DNA from: Opisthorchis felineus
Taxonomy: Eukaryota > Platyhelminthes > Trematoda > Opisthorchiida > Opisthorchiidae
DNA: 64,000 bases
Assembly: GCA_004794785.1 (NCBI GenBank)
Contig: SJOL01002787.1
Span: 79,413 to 143,412, forward strand
Reading direction: 5' to 3'
Positions 37,801 through 46,292 of this stretch are shown here, in pieces. Every line of letters starts with the position of its first letter. The stretch's first letter is position 1. The translations under genes and the position numbers were made by a program. The notes below the pieces were generated by a model that was given only the letters and a program-made list of their open reading frames with translations, did not search any database and was not told where the DNA came from.

Positions 37801-40800
37801 GTCTGAACCAACCAACCAACCAAGATTCACATCCTTGAGTTCAAGTTTAGCCCATTTTGACGAGAATGTTGGTAGCCCTTGTTGTATTGTTGGTCGCTCG
37901 TTTGTTTACTGAGCTGAGCAATTTTGTTGCAAAGGTTTCATCACCAACCGTGTGGACATCTCCAGTGCATCGTTGTGTAGCAGTGTGTCAGGCGGAATTT
38001 TTGAGGATTCCGACTGAAGATGTGTCCAAGATGTAGAACACAACAAAAGTTGAAATACTGCTTGTCAGTGTGGTTCATCTGATATCCGAATGATTTGAAA
38101 CTCATTCTCATTATGCTTTGTTTTTGTTCCTCTACTCACAATCTGGTCTCATGTGACATGGCTGGCGGACATTCAAACTAAGCATTTGTTTTAGCGCTCA
38201 GACACGTTTAGTTTTATTGTTGTTCAGCTGTAGCACCCTTTCGGTGCCTAGCTGCCATGCCACCAGAAGGTAGCACGAGGGCTGGGATATTGCCAGGTTG
38301 ACCAAACCTTGACAGGGAAAGTTGAGAGTCAGAGGTTGGGTTCGAACCATAGACCTTCCGGTCAGTAAATTCGCGCTCTAACCACTGAGCCATCTCACCA
38401 CTTGCACGTTTTCTGCGTCTAATAATATCCCACCTGTTTATGACACATTCGTCTCATGGTTGTAGGTTTTGGCGTATGAATGGGGCTGAAACATAGAAGA
38501 ACCATACAAAACACTTTAAAAGGTTACAACAAATATTTGTTCATATATCCTACGCAGACTAGGCTCGCCAGTACTGTAGCAAGCAGCTAAGTAATGGATG
38601 AAATAAATCTGATGGACGAGCAAACGAAGGATCTGAAAATTGAAATAACGTCACAATAAGGCCTGGTCTAAAATGAGATGAAGATTCGGCGCTCAACAGG
38701 CTGCTTGTTCCATTTATCGTGGAGTACAATATGCTCCTGCTACATTGCTCCTGTTTATTCATCCAATGTGGTTCTGTAGGGCACCTCGCCTTTTCCACTC
38801 ACCGTCGATGAATCTCAGGTAGCTTGATTGATGTTTTTTTTGGGTTGGATTGATTTGAAACCAGTCCCGGGAGCCGCTCTGTGTGAGTGAAGTCCCCCCA
38901 AACGCGCAGCTTATCATCCCTTCCTTGGAAGATTCGTCTGATATCAGTTGAACCCTGTTTAGCTAGCTTGTGCAATTTATTCACTAATAATTCAATAATC
39001 CGTGAATGATATCCAGGATATTGAAGCGTTTTCATTGACGTGATACGATGGAAGCATGAGGCAGCCTTTGTGCAGCACAGTAAGTTGAACGATATTTCAA
39101 ACACCTTTCTAATTTGAAAATGATTGTCTAACCCCATATATGTTGTCCACTTACAACGTAGGGTTCATGAAAATCCATGGGTCCAGTCTATCGGATGAGC
39201 CCCCAAACAGATGTCATCTTCGGTGGGCTTACTTACTAAAGTACTTATTAGTAGTGTCGCGCCAGGAAGGACACTTTTCTACCAATTATCTGTCTATAAA
39301 GGTCACTAAATTCTAGTCAGAACTCTGTCCATCGTACGATCAAAAAGGTTCTGCGCTCCTTGTCTTACAGGAAAACAGGTTGGGCGATATATGCTTCTCG
39401 CTGCGCTATGTACCTACGGCTGGCAAGCTCACCATCAACATTTTGGAAGCCAAAAATCTAAAGAAAATGGATGTCGGTGGATTATCAGGTGAGTATCTAC
39501 TCAGTATCCCGGATTATTTGATAGAGAAAACAAAATTAGTCCCACTGCTTTGGAATTATTTAAAATTCCGTCAGAATCTCTCAAAGGAATCACCGAGTGA
39601 TGTGAGTAGTATGATTATCCGTTTGGATGTCGCACACACGCCAGCCTGCCATTTTTAGTCGAATTGGTGCATTGTGTAAGCCGCAAGTTCGATGGCCAGT
39701 CCATTGTCGTTTACCACACCTATTCACATATTGTTCTATAACCACCGCCTCGCTGAAAATGTTGAGGTGTTCATTCAGAGCACTGTGACTGACTTCATAT
39801 GAACGGCATATATTGCCTGTGGCGAGGCGGTCCTCCGAATCTGTGCTGAAGCCTGATTAGTTTGTTTAAAACTCTTCCATAAGTACGTTTACTAACAGCC
39901 AGCCCAAACATTCAATTTGAGATTATCCGTATCTTACTGAGCACGATTGTGATTGAAAAGTTTGGGCATTGGATTTAGCCTATTGATTATTCTCGCATTT
40001 TGGAAAGAACACTGGGCTTTCGAGTAGAGTTTCATTGCTCAACTTTTCTGCCACCTCGAACAACCTTCATCAGAAGCGAACTAATCAAAATCATGTAGGC
40101 GCATGCTCTCCATACTTGACTCCGAATGAAGGTTGACTGAGGTAACTGAAACGCTGGGTCATAAAACTTCGCCCGAAAATGCTTTTCTTTTCCAAAGTGT
40201 AGCACAACTGGCAAATTTAAGTTGCAGAGTGAAAGACGTGTTTTCGGTAATGAGGATACGGAAAAGCTAAAAATCTGGATTTCATTTGGCATTTGTAGCC
40301 AGTCTAAGCTAAAGAGCCAAAAATCACTACACAGTTGTTTATCCATGTCGAAAATCAGCAGAAATGCACAGTGCTCTAAGCTCTACGGGAATCAGAATCC
40401 GCAACCTTTTGGTTGGTAACTGCATTAATCAGCTAAAGGTGATTAGTGGGGCATGTAATGCGTTTTTAGATAGGACATGGCGCCGCCAGTCATCCTTCTG
40501 TCATACACTGAACGGCAATGTGTGTTCACGAAAAGCCAACTGGTTGGAATCCTGCCAGAGATTCGTGAGATGTATCTATTGTTGATAGTTCCTAATAAGG
40601 ACGAAGCAGATACACAGTGTGTCTGCGCTGTTTAGCACCGATCGTCTGCACTTTCAGGTTTGAATCCGGGTAAAAAAGTACAGCATTCTCCCTCTAGTGA
40701 GAGCACATTTCTGAGACCAGGATACGCCTTGCTGGGCATAGCCTTTTGGTCTCGCTTTTGCGGTTTTTCTCCGCGTAAGTTTTGAAGTAAATCAACAGAG

Positions 40801-43800
40801 GTCACAAATACGTGTGGTTTTACTGACTACAACGACGTGAAGCATGAAGACGATAAGCATGGATTTGAAAACAAGTCCGAATCTTTTGTATCGGTTCTGA
40901 TGTTTGTTTCGGATAATGTTTAGCAAATACACAATATCCGGTCAATGAAAATAAACTTCCAAATGCATACAACGTAAGTATGTGTTCTTGTTCTGATGTT
41001 AACTCTAGTTCTCGGTTCTTCCTGAGTTTAAGTTGGCTGGTGCCGACGTCCACAGAAAACTGGCCAATATGTATAATGAAGAACAATCACTGAACATAAG
41101 GTTACTGAAAATTCCTCGACAGCCCACGATCGGTTTCGCCCTTCTTGGGGCTCATCAGTTAGGCGCAGTCCACGAGTGTCCGTCAACCTTATGTTCCACT
41201 TGAAACCAAATTGCACGAAATTGGCGAAATACACTCATCTGCAAACAAATTTCGTTTTGCGAGAGACTCACCTGGAACCCAGCTGAATCTCTTGTGTATA
41301 CATGTATCTCGAATATCGTACCAGCTGAAACGTGAGATGGCCTGGTGCAGCACATTCAGTTGCTTAGAAACATCATAAACGAGAGATTCAGCTGGGTTCC
41401 ATGTGAGTCTCTCGCAAAACCAAATTTGTTTGCAAATGTGGGTATTTCGCTAACAATCACTAAAATTTATGAAGAAGCTTACCAATGACCTTAGTGTAGG
41501 CGAATATGAGGAGACGCATGCTACTCTCATCCCTACGCTTCAAAAACATTGGGAGGGCAATATCTTTGTGCGACACCATGTATGTTGAATGTACCTACGC
41601 AAACTGGGCTGGCGCTGGGAAACACTGCATGGAGCTTAACCCAACTGACAGACCTAAAGTGTTATCATGTGCGAATGCCTTGATGTCAGCGACACTAAAG
41701 GACAATTTCCACAACCACCTGGGTAACCGTTTTGTAGGCGATAAACCTAGTTCTTTTTCAGAAGATAAAAATATATACTTTGTCCGGGTAGGCAGGCTTC
41801 GTTCTCCTTGAAGCGTTACTGACAAGAGGAAAGTACCTGCCTCTCGCAATGTAAATTACTTTGGGACCAAATAATTTTGCCCTCTTATAGGAGTCGCTCT
41901 CCTCGGAGCCTGCGGTGTGGTTTCCTTTTTTTACGGCAACCATGAACAACGTGCCATGAAAATCTGCCACGGGACATATTTCTATAGGACTGAAACACAC
42001 TACCTCGTCCGAACTGCCTGGAACCCCACAAATAAGGCACACTTAACTGCTCCAGTTTCGACCAGAATGGGTAAATGAAATTGGGTAAACAGCCCTTCCA
42101 CTAACTAACCGATCCAAAATCTCCAGAAAATTGCACTACGTAACAATCTAACTCTGGAGTATGGTGGATCACTTTTAGATATCATTTGTCGGGCCCATAA
42201 AACCGAATAGTCAACTATCTGATGTATTCTTCGAAAAAATCGGGCAACCAAGACAATGATCTCGGGTATTCATCATAGTTTACCAGAATTTTTGATGGAT
42301 CTCATGGTCGACCTAGAACGGCAGACATATGCATGTCCCATACTAGCGATAAACTGGGATCCTGTCAGACGTACAGGAGTATAGTAATCAAACAAAGAGG
42401 CTACGTCATTGAAGAGTCCACGACAGTGAACCGCGTCAACCCAGACCTAGTGTGGGATACCTCAGAATAGTCTATTCTGGATGAAATTGCCCTTTTTCCT
42501 TGTACAAGCCTCTATTGAAAGGTAGATTGTATGTCAGGACGTCAACGGATGACAAGTAAAATCGCCCGTATAAACACAAATGAAGTAACAATACTGAGTA
42601 TCAGAGCTGCGAAGAGCAAAAAATACCGACACTAAAGTATGGGGAACTTCGGGACTAAGGTATGCGGTCGGTAATGACAAGTCTTGGAGGAAACAACAGC
42701 AGTATAGAACCGAAGAAACTGGATAGTAAAAAAACGTGATGACAATTCCGGAACAACCCGTTGTGTTGATCCACCGACTTCCCATGATTGGACTGGTTTC
42801 CTGGGTAAGGGAATTATTATTCTGGATGTCGGTGCACCCAACCTGTTCTCCGGTGTCGACCTTGTCTCAAATAATAAACGGAATTGTCAAGTTACAATTT
42901 ATGCTCTTTCACACGTTAGCTAGATGAAACACAACATGGGAGCAGACACAGTATCGCTAAGTAAGACGAGATTCATGTCTACCTCAAAGGTCTCAATCGT
43001 GTAAACTGCTCGGCGGCCACATTGTCCTGCAGCAAAGGGATTGCGCGTATCCGATCCCCTATACCTACCAGAAGCATCCAAATAGAGAGGATAGGCTAAT
43101 CAGGGCCCAGTCATACTTGTGTCGTCAACACTCAGTCAAATGCCAGGCTGTTGATCTGAGAATTATCCAGTCCACTCAGGGTACCAATAACTATTCAGAT
43201 AAAGCTTCTACCTACTCGCCAGTAGTCAGTAGCCGTTTAAAATTAAGCTCAAAGCCCATTCGAGTTGGCTATGCAGCTTCGGCGATTTCCTCACAAAACA
43301 TAACTTTGCTGTCCTCATTATCGTACGAAACTTAATAGAGCTCGCACTACTGACTGTTTGTTTCCAGCTGGACCGATTTATCCCCCACTAATGCCTAGTC
43401 TGTATATACAAGAGGAAATATCTCGATCAAGCTGTTTGCACCACAATCCTCCTCTGTAAATCACTATTGATGGGATAGCGTACACGAAGATAAAGTTATT
43501 TTCCGAGCCATAGCTGGAAGAATTGCCTAAAATATATCAATTGTCACAATGTATCAATTCACTCCTGCCTAGTTGTCACATGCAACCAGTCCACTATTCA
43601 GAATAACCTGAAAGATGCAACTATCCGAAAATTTGAGCACTATCGCCTACTTCATTCCAGATCCATACGTCAAACTGTCACTCATGTTAGGAGGAAAACG
43701 GATCAAGAAGAAGAAAACGACAATAAAGAAATGTACACTGAATCCGTATTATAACGAATCTTTCGCTTTTGAGGTACCTTTCGAACAGATTCAGGTAAGT

Positions 43801-46292
43801 GTTCAGACATGAACGTTAGTCATTGCTTTAGGTCACATTCACATTTTTACGAGTTTCAACGGCGGTTAAGGTGGTTAATAATGTTCATTGTAGAGAGTGA
43901 CAACGACACTTTTGTCTGGTCCCAGGAGGAACTTTAACGAGATTCAAATATATCAAGCAAGTGGCGCAATACCCCATTAGGTTACTCAATGTTGATAGAT
44001 AAATAGTGGCTAAATAGAGGACAAGCGTCATCCTTCCATTAAATGATGAAACTCTCACAGGCACGTATCCGTTTACTGCCAAACGAGCCTAATGTACCAA
44101 ACAAGTGTAGAATACAGAACGCAATCCCCTCTCTGGAAGATGCTGGAGAAAACTAGTTTTTCTTCGTAGCCTGCCCCTTTTGGGTAGCCTTGAGTTTTCA
44201 GAACGATGAGTTATTAGGTCGAGAGTTGGTTTCACTGTTGACCATAATCCACCGACGGGTGACCATAAAGTCCACAATTTCTGATTCATAAATCCATCAA
44301 CCATTCAGTCGAAGCAGATATCCAGAACTGATATCGATATTATAGACCTCGTCCATATTTTATATGTACGATCAGGAAACCTTAAGTTTGTCAGTTCCAG
44401 ACATTACTGCACATACTTTTCCTATCGAGCGAGGTACAAATTCAACGTCTATCTCGAGTTAAGTCAAAGATAACCTTTCGAACTCCGGAAGGCGATGAAT
44501 TGCAAAAAAAAACATCACAAACAGATTTGGTAAAATAGGTAACGTCGAACGAAGACTTATCTGGATCACAGTAAAAGAGAACGGAGCTACTAATTGGACA
44601 GTTCGATTAGGAATGTGTTGTCGGAAGCATCGGGTTGCATGAAGAAGCATGGTAGTGAGATAAGCGGTGGCTCTGGTTGACGGTTTAAAGAAGTAAATAA
44701 TAAATAATGATAATGGTTCAGCTGTAGCACCCTTTCGGTGCCCAGCTGCCATTCCACCACAAGGAAGCACGATGGGCTGGAATACTGCCAGGTTGCCCAA
44801 GCCTAGACAGGGGAAGTCGAGAGGCAGAGGTCCGGTTCGAACCATGGACATTCCGGTCAGCACTGACCAGTGAGCTATCTTGCCCCCTTAAAGAAGTACA
44901 ACTTGCGACGTAGCCGGTGCAAGGAGTATTAGTTTCTTTGTTATAGTTGAACAGCCATCAAAGCGCTTGTCCACCACGTAATTTGTCACTGTATCCAGGG
45001 CTGTATTTCAAAGACCCAAGAGCTTCCTCTCTCTCTCTCTAAAGGAATCCAATGGGAAAAACGGGTGAAAAGTATGTTCGGTTTAAAAGAACTAGGGCAA
45101 TTAAAGCTGATGAATGAGGCTAAAACGAACAGGTAACTCTTTAGCGTTGGAAGCATGCAATGACGACAGTACATATTTGTAAAAAAAAACTCCATAGGAT
45201 GTATGGGATCACCAGAGATTCGTGTATTGAATTACGCCTAACTGTGTTGTAGTGAAAGTTGGGGAGTGAGGCTTCATTGATGGTATCCAAAAAGGTCGTG
45301 ATGACGTTTGACAGTAGCAGGTTTTGACATTTGGAAGTACTATAAGGGGAACTGAAGACTCACGAGGACATTCTGGTAAGAAAGCTTGTGAAACGCACAT
45401 AGACTTTGAACATGATATGATCAGCTCCGAGCACAAGTCATCAACATTTTCGTACAGAAAACCAACATGCATGCATATTAAAGGAAAAATGGAAAATATT
45501 GCACCTTAGACTGATAGCATAAGATAGGAATATGAGCATTCTAGCCTGTATACCGGATTTGTTTGTTAGAGTGTCGTATCAGTCTGACCAGCCTCAGCTA
45601 TCCCCACCCTCACACTTCCAGTCAGCTGCTTCAAACCCTGAGATTATAGACAAATTTATACCAACACATACGTTATTCGCTTGTCCGTGCGATATCTAAA
45701 GAACCGGTTGCGTTCAGAAGGACATTAATGGTGTACTCCCATGTGGAGAGTAAGCATCAGGAAACGCGTTAACCATTTGTGGACTTAGTTTTGTGGGATT
45801 TGGATACACAGTTATATGCTTATAGCGTTTTGCTACTCACACTGATGGAATCCGATGCATGATGGAAAACCATACGTAGCTAGGTAAAGAGTTCATTTTG
45901 TTCACACTTACAAGTTGTACACCCTAAATATGCGCGAAACATTGGTGGTATGAATGATTTTTTCTGATAGAACAAACCGAGTAAGATAGCTGAGATTAGG
46001 TGTTCGTTTTCTAAGTGGGATACGTGAAACCATTTCTGGTTTTCAAATATAATACATAACAAAATTTGCACTAAATTTCGCTCCCTCCATCTTCTGTTTA
46101 TCACAGAAAGTATCGCTGATTGTAACGGTCGTCGATTACGATAGGATCGGGACATCGGAAGCGATCGGCCGCGTATGTCTTGGGTGCAATGAGACTGGAG
46201 CTGGACTTCGCCACTGGTCTGATATGTTAGCCAATCCCCGTCGCCCTATTGCACAGTGGCATACCCTTCAACCAATGCCCGAGAAAAGTTAG
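23053..46292 (+). CDS. syt1: synaptotagmin-1, eight exons, 5' end missing
   Basis: Synaptotagmin-1 is a synaptic-vesicle membrane protein that senses calcium and triggers SNARE-dependent neurotransmitter release. Joining 23053-23198, 28207-28385, 33922-34038, 35374-35541, 36189-36359, 39371-39488, 43661-43794 and 46107-46292 gives one frame of 405 residues ending in TAG. The order is a lumenal segment (1-51), transmembrane helix (about 52-73), Cys/Lys-rich stop-transfer, acidic linker (109-131), C2A (about 132-260) and C2B (about 264-398). C2A calcium ligands D162, D168, D220, D222 and D228 keep the spacing of rat Syt1 D172 to D238. C2B has D294, D300, D354, D356 and E362, a polybasic strand with four lysines at 315-318, paired arginines 389-390 and the WHTL motif near the C terminus. 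Family length is about 420 residues, so little is missing. Seven introns of about 0.65-5.5 kb separate the exons. The initiator exon was not found. Confidence 0.95.
23244..23277 (+). repeat. (AT)n microsatellite, just after a syt1 exon
   Basis: Seventeen AT units, beginning 46 bases after the donor of the lumenal exon. Likely polymorphic in length. Confidence 0.95.
24291..24478 (-). mobile_element. tRNA-derived SINE with internal 20-bp duplication, in syt1 intron
   Basis: The family body is complete, but about 20 bases are inserted between CCGGT and CAGTAAATTC, an imperfect tandem copy of GGTCANTNAATTCG. Flanks share CATCGATTTTCT exactly, a clear target-site duplication. The copy lies in the first visible intron of syt1, antisense to the gene. 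Confidence 0.9.
28207..28385 (+). CDS. syt1: syt1 exon: transmembrane helix and juxtamembrane region
   Basis: The acceptor ends TTTTAG at 28206. The exon begins with a hydrophobic helix of about 22 residues, followed by Cys-Ile-Cys-Lys-Arg-Cys. These cysteines sit where synaptotagmin-1 is palmitoylated. A Lys/Arg-rich patch and the conserved block with NVQLLGKG follow. In-frame ending at AAG 28385 uses GTTCGT as donor, which is weaker than the GTAAGA four bases further on. The latter would shift frame into a stop when joined to the next recognised exon. A small in-frame micro-exon after this one cannot be excluded. Confidence 0.88.
28386..33921 (+). other. syt1 intron, 5.5 kb
   Basis: Largest visible intron. 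Holds a two-copy tandem repeat and no SINE. A micro-exon adding a few residues could be hidden here and would not be noticed by eye. Confidence 0.75.
31085..31231 (+). repeat. two-copy tandem repeat, unit about 73 bp, in syt1 intron
   Basis: GAATGAAAC..CATCTGAGAA, AAGGAGCCCGTCAAC and CGTGATATGGAT recur as GAATGAAACCCATCTGAGAA, GAGGAGCCAGTCAAC and TGTGATGTGGAT. Imperfect dimer in the intron between the transmembrane and linker exons. Confidence 0.8.
33922..34038 (+). CDS. syt1: syt1 exon: acidic linker and first C2A strand
   Basis: The acceptor ends ATTTACAG at 33921 and the donor is GTATGT at 34039. Thirty-nine codons in phase 0. The first half is acidic and Glu-rich, like the linker between membrane and C2A in nematode and insect synaptotagmin-1. 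The second half contains [12 protein letters not shown], the nearly invariant first strand of C2A in this subfamily. Confidence 0.95.
34214..34500 (-). repeat. dispersed repeat, copy 2, in syt1 intron
   Basis: Antisense copy of the family at 16520-16745, in the intron after the acidic-linker exon. Just beyond it, 34520-34575 on the + strand carries TGTCTAGG and GACAGTATCCCAGCCC, a short stretch shared with the body of the common SINE but in the opposite orientation. Confidence 0.65.
34614..34665 (+). repeat. (GAT)n microsatellite, in syt1 intron
   Basis: About 50 bases of GAT units with a few variants, short relative to the array at 1612-1936. Confidence 0.9.
34788..34850 (+). repeat. (AT)n/(TATACA) microsatellite, in syt1 intron
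   Basis: AT dinucleotides with ACAT interruptions. Confidence 0.9.
35374..35541 (+). CDS. syt1: syt1 exon: C2A core with first calcium loop
   Basis: The acceptor ends CTGTTAG at 35373 and the donor is GTGAGT at 35542. Fifty-six codons in phase 0. It carries the C2A loop-1 ligands as [13 protein letters not shown] (D162 and D168), the [16 protein letters not shown] polybasic strand, and the FNETFVFK strand end. Near-identity to insect and vertebrate Syt1 makes the assignment secure. Confidence 0.97.
36189..36359 (+). CDS. syt1: syt1 exon: C2A second calcium loop
   Basis: The acceptor ends TCAATTAG at 36188 and the donor is GTGAGT at 36360. Fifty-seven codons in phase 0. It encodes [14 protein letters not shown] with D220, D222 and D228, the second calcium-binding loop, and the EEWRDL motif that closes C2A. 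The following residues form the short C2A-C2B linker. Confidence 0.97.
37182..37361 (-). mobile_element. tRNA-derived SINE, full length, in syt1 intron
   Basis: Complete copy between the C2A and C2B exons. Flanks CGAGGGACCGACAG and CGAGGGATCGGCAG form a target-site duplication with two differences. Confidence 0.9.
37890..37985 (-). repeat. single-arm copy of the GCAAACGTTTCATC repeat, in syt1 intron
   Basis: On the + strand, TTTACTGAGCTGAGCAATTT, TGCAAAGGTTTCATCACCAA and the CATCTCCAGTGCATCG block are the reverse-oriented family sequence. Confidence 0.65.
38222..38399 (-). mobile_element. tRNA-derived SINE, full length, in syt1 intron
   Basis: Second copy in the same syt1 intron, in the same orientation as the copy at 37182. 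Both boxes are recognisable. No clear flanking duplication beyond a short CACGTTT-like match. Confidence 0.88.
39035..39265 (+). repeat. decayed fold-back/module fragment, in syt1 intron
   Basis: GATACGATGGAAGCATGAGGCAGCC with TGTGCAGCACA, then CGGATGAGCCCCCAAAC and GGTGGGCTTAC, recall the centre and the hammerhead-like module of the family. The ribozyme core is destroyed. Confidence 0.5.
39371..39488 (+). CDS. syt1: syt1 exon: start of C2B
   Basis: The acceptor ends TCTTACAG at 39370 and the donor is GTGAGT at 39489. Thirty-nine codons plus one base. It contains [17 protein letters not shown] and the loop-1 residues KKMDVGGLS with D294. The split codon with the next exon restores the second loop-1 aspartate (D300), which confirms the junction. 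Confidence 0.97.
41089..41200 (-). ncRNA. hammerhead-ribozyme-like module
   Basis: On the - strand, CTGATGA (41158-41152) is followed by a four-pair stem II, GCCC/GGGC around CAAGAA, then GAAAC (ending about 41133). This is the conserved hammerhead catalytic core spacing. The roughly 110-bp module has inverted ends, CATAAGGTTA and CAACCTTATG. I could not fit a clean stem III with a cleavage triplet after GAAAC, so activity is doubtful. Confidence 0.45.
41224..41450. repeat. fold-back element, second complete copy, in syt1 intron
   Basis: Arms about 41224-41294 and 41378-41450 with a centre that matches the copy at 1-237 (GAATATCGTACCAGCTGAAA and GGCCTGGTGCAGCACATTCA). Directly next to its left arm is an antisense hammerhead-like module (41089-41200). 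Confidence 0.85.
43661..43794 (+). CDS. syt1: syt1 exon: C2B polybasic strand
   Basis: The acceptor ends CATTCCAG at 43660 and the donor is GTAAGT at 43795. Two bases complete Asp300, then 44 codons. It contains PYVK, the polybasic [12 protein letters not shown] strand that binds PIP2, SNAREs and AP-2 in this family, and the [18 protein letters not shown] strand typical of synaptotagmin-1. Confidence 0.97.
44716..44887 (-). mobile_element. tRNA-derived SINE with A-box-side deletion, in syt1 intron
   Basis: The family body is intact, but about 15 bases of the head (the AATTCGCGCTCTAA segment) are missing. Flanks share TTAAAGAAGTA exactly, so it inserted as a unit and the loss is internal. Located in the last syt1 intron. 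Confidence 0.88.
46107..46292 (+). CDS. syt1: syt1 last exon: C2B end and stop
   Basis: The acceptor ends TTATCACAG at 46106. Sixty-one codons and TAG at 46290-46292. It holds [14 protein letters not shown], giving D354, D356 and E362. The last position is Asp in rat and Glu in Drosophila as I recall it. It then has [21 protein letters not shown]. Only seven residues follow WHTL, fewer than in rat Syt1, so the C-terminal tail is short. Confidence 0.97.
   Translation, partial: KVSLIVTVVDYDRIGTSEAIGRVCLGCNETGAGLRHWSDMLANPRRPIAQWHTLQPMPEKS

Larger units (their letters stand above)
39489..43660 (+). other. syt1 intron, 4.2 kb, inside C2B
   Basis: Splits the Asp300 codon of the first C2B calcium loop (phase 1). 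Contains the antisense hammerhead-like module and complete fold-back copy at 41.1-41.45 kb. Confidence 0.85.
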
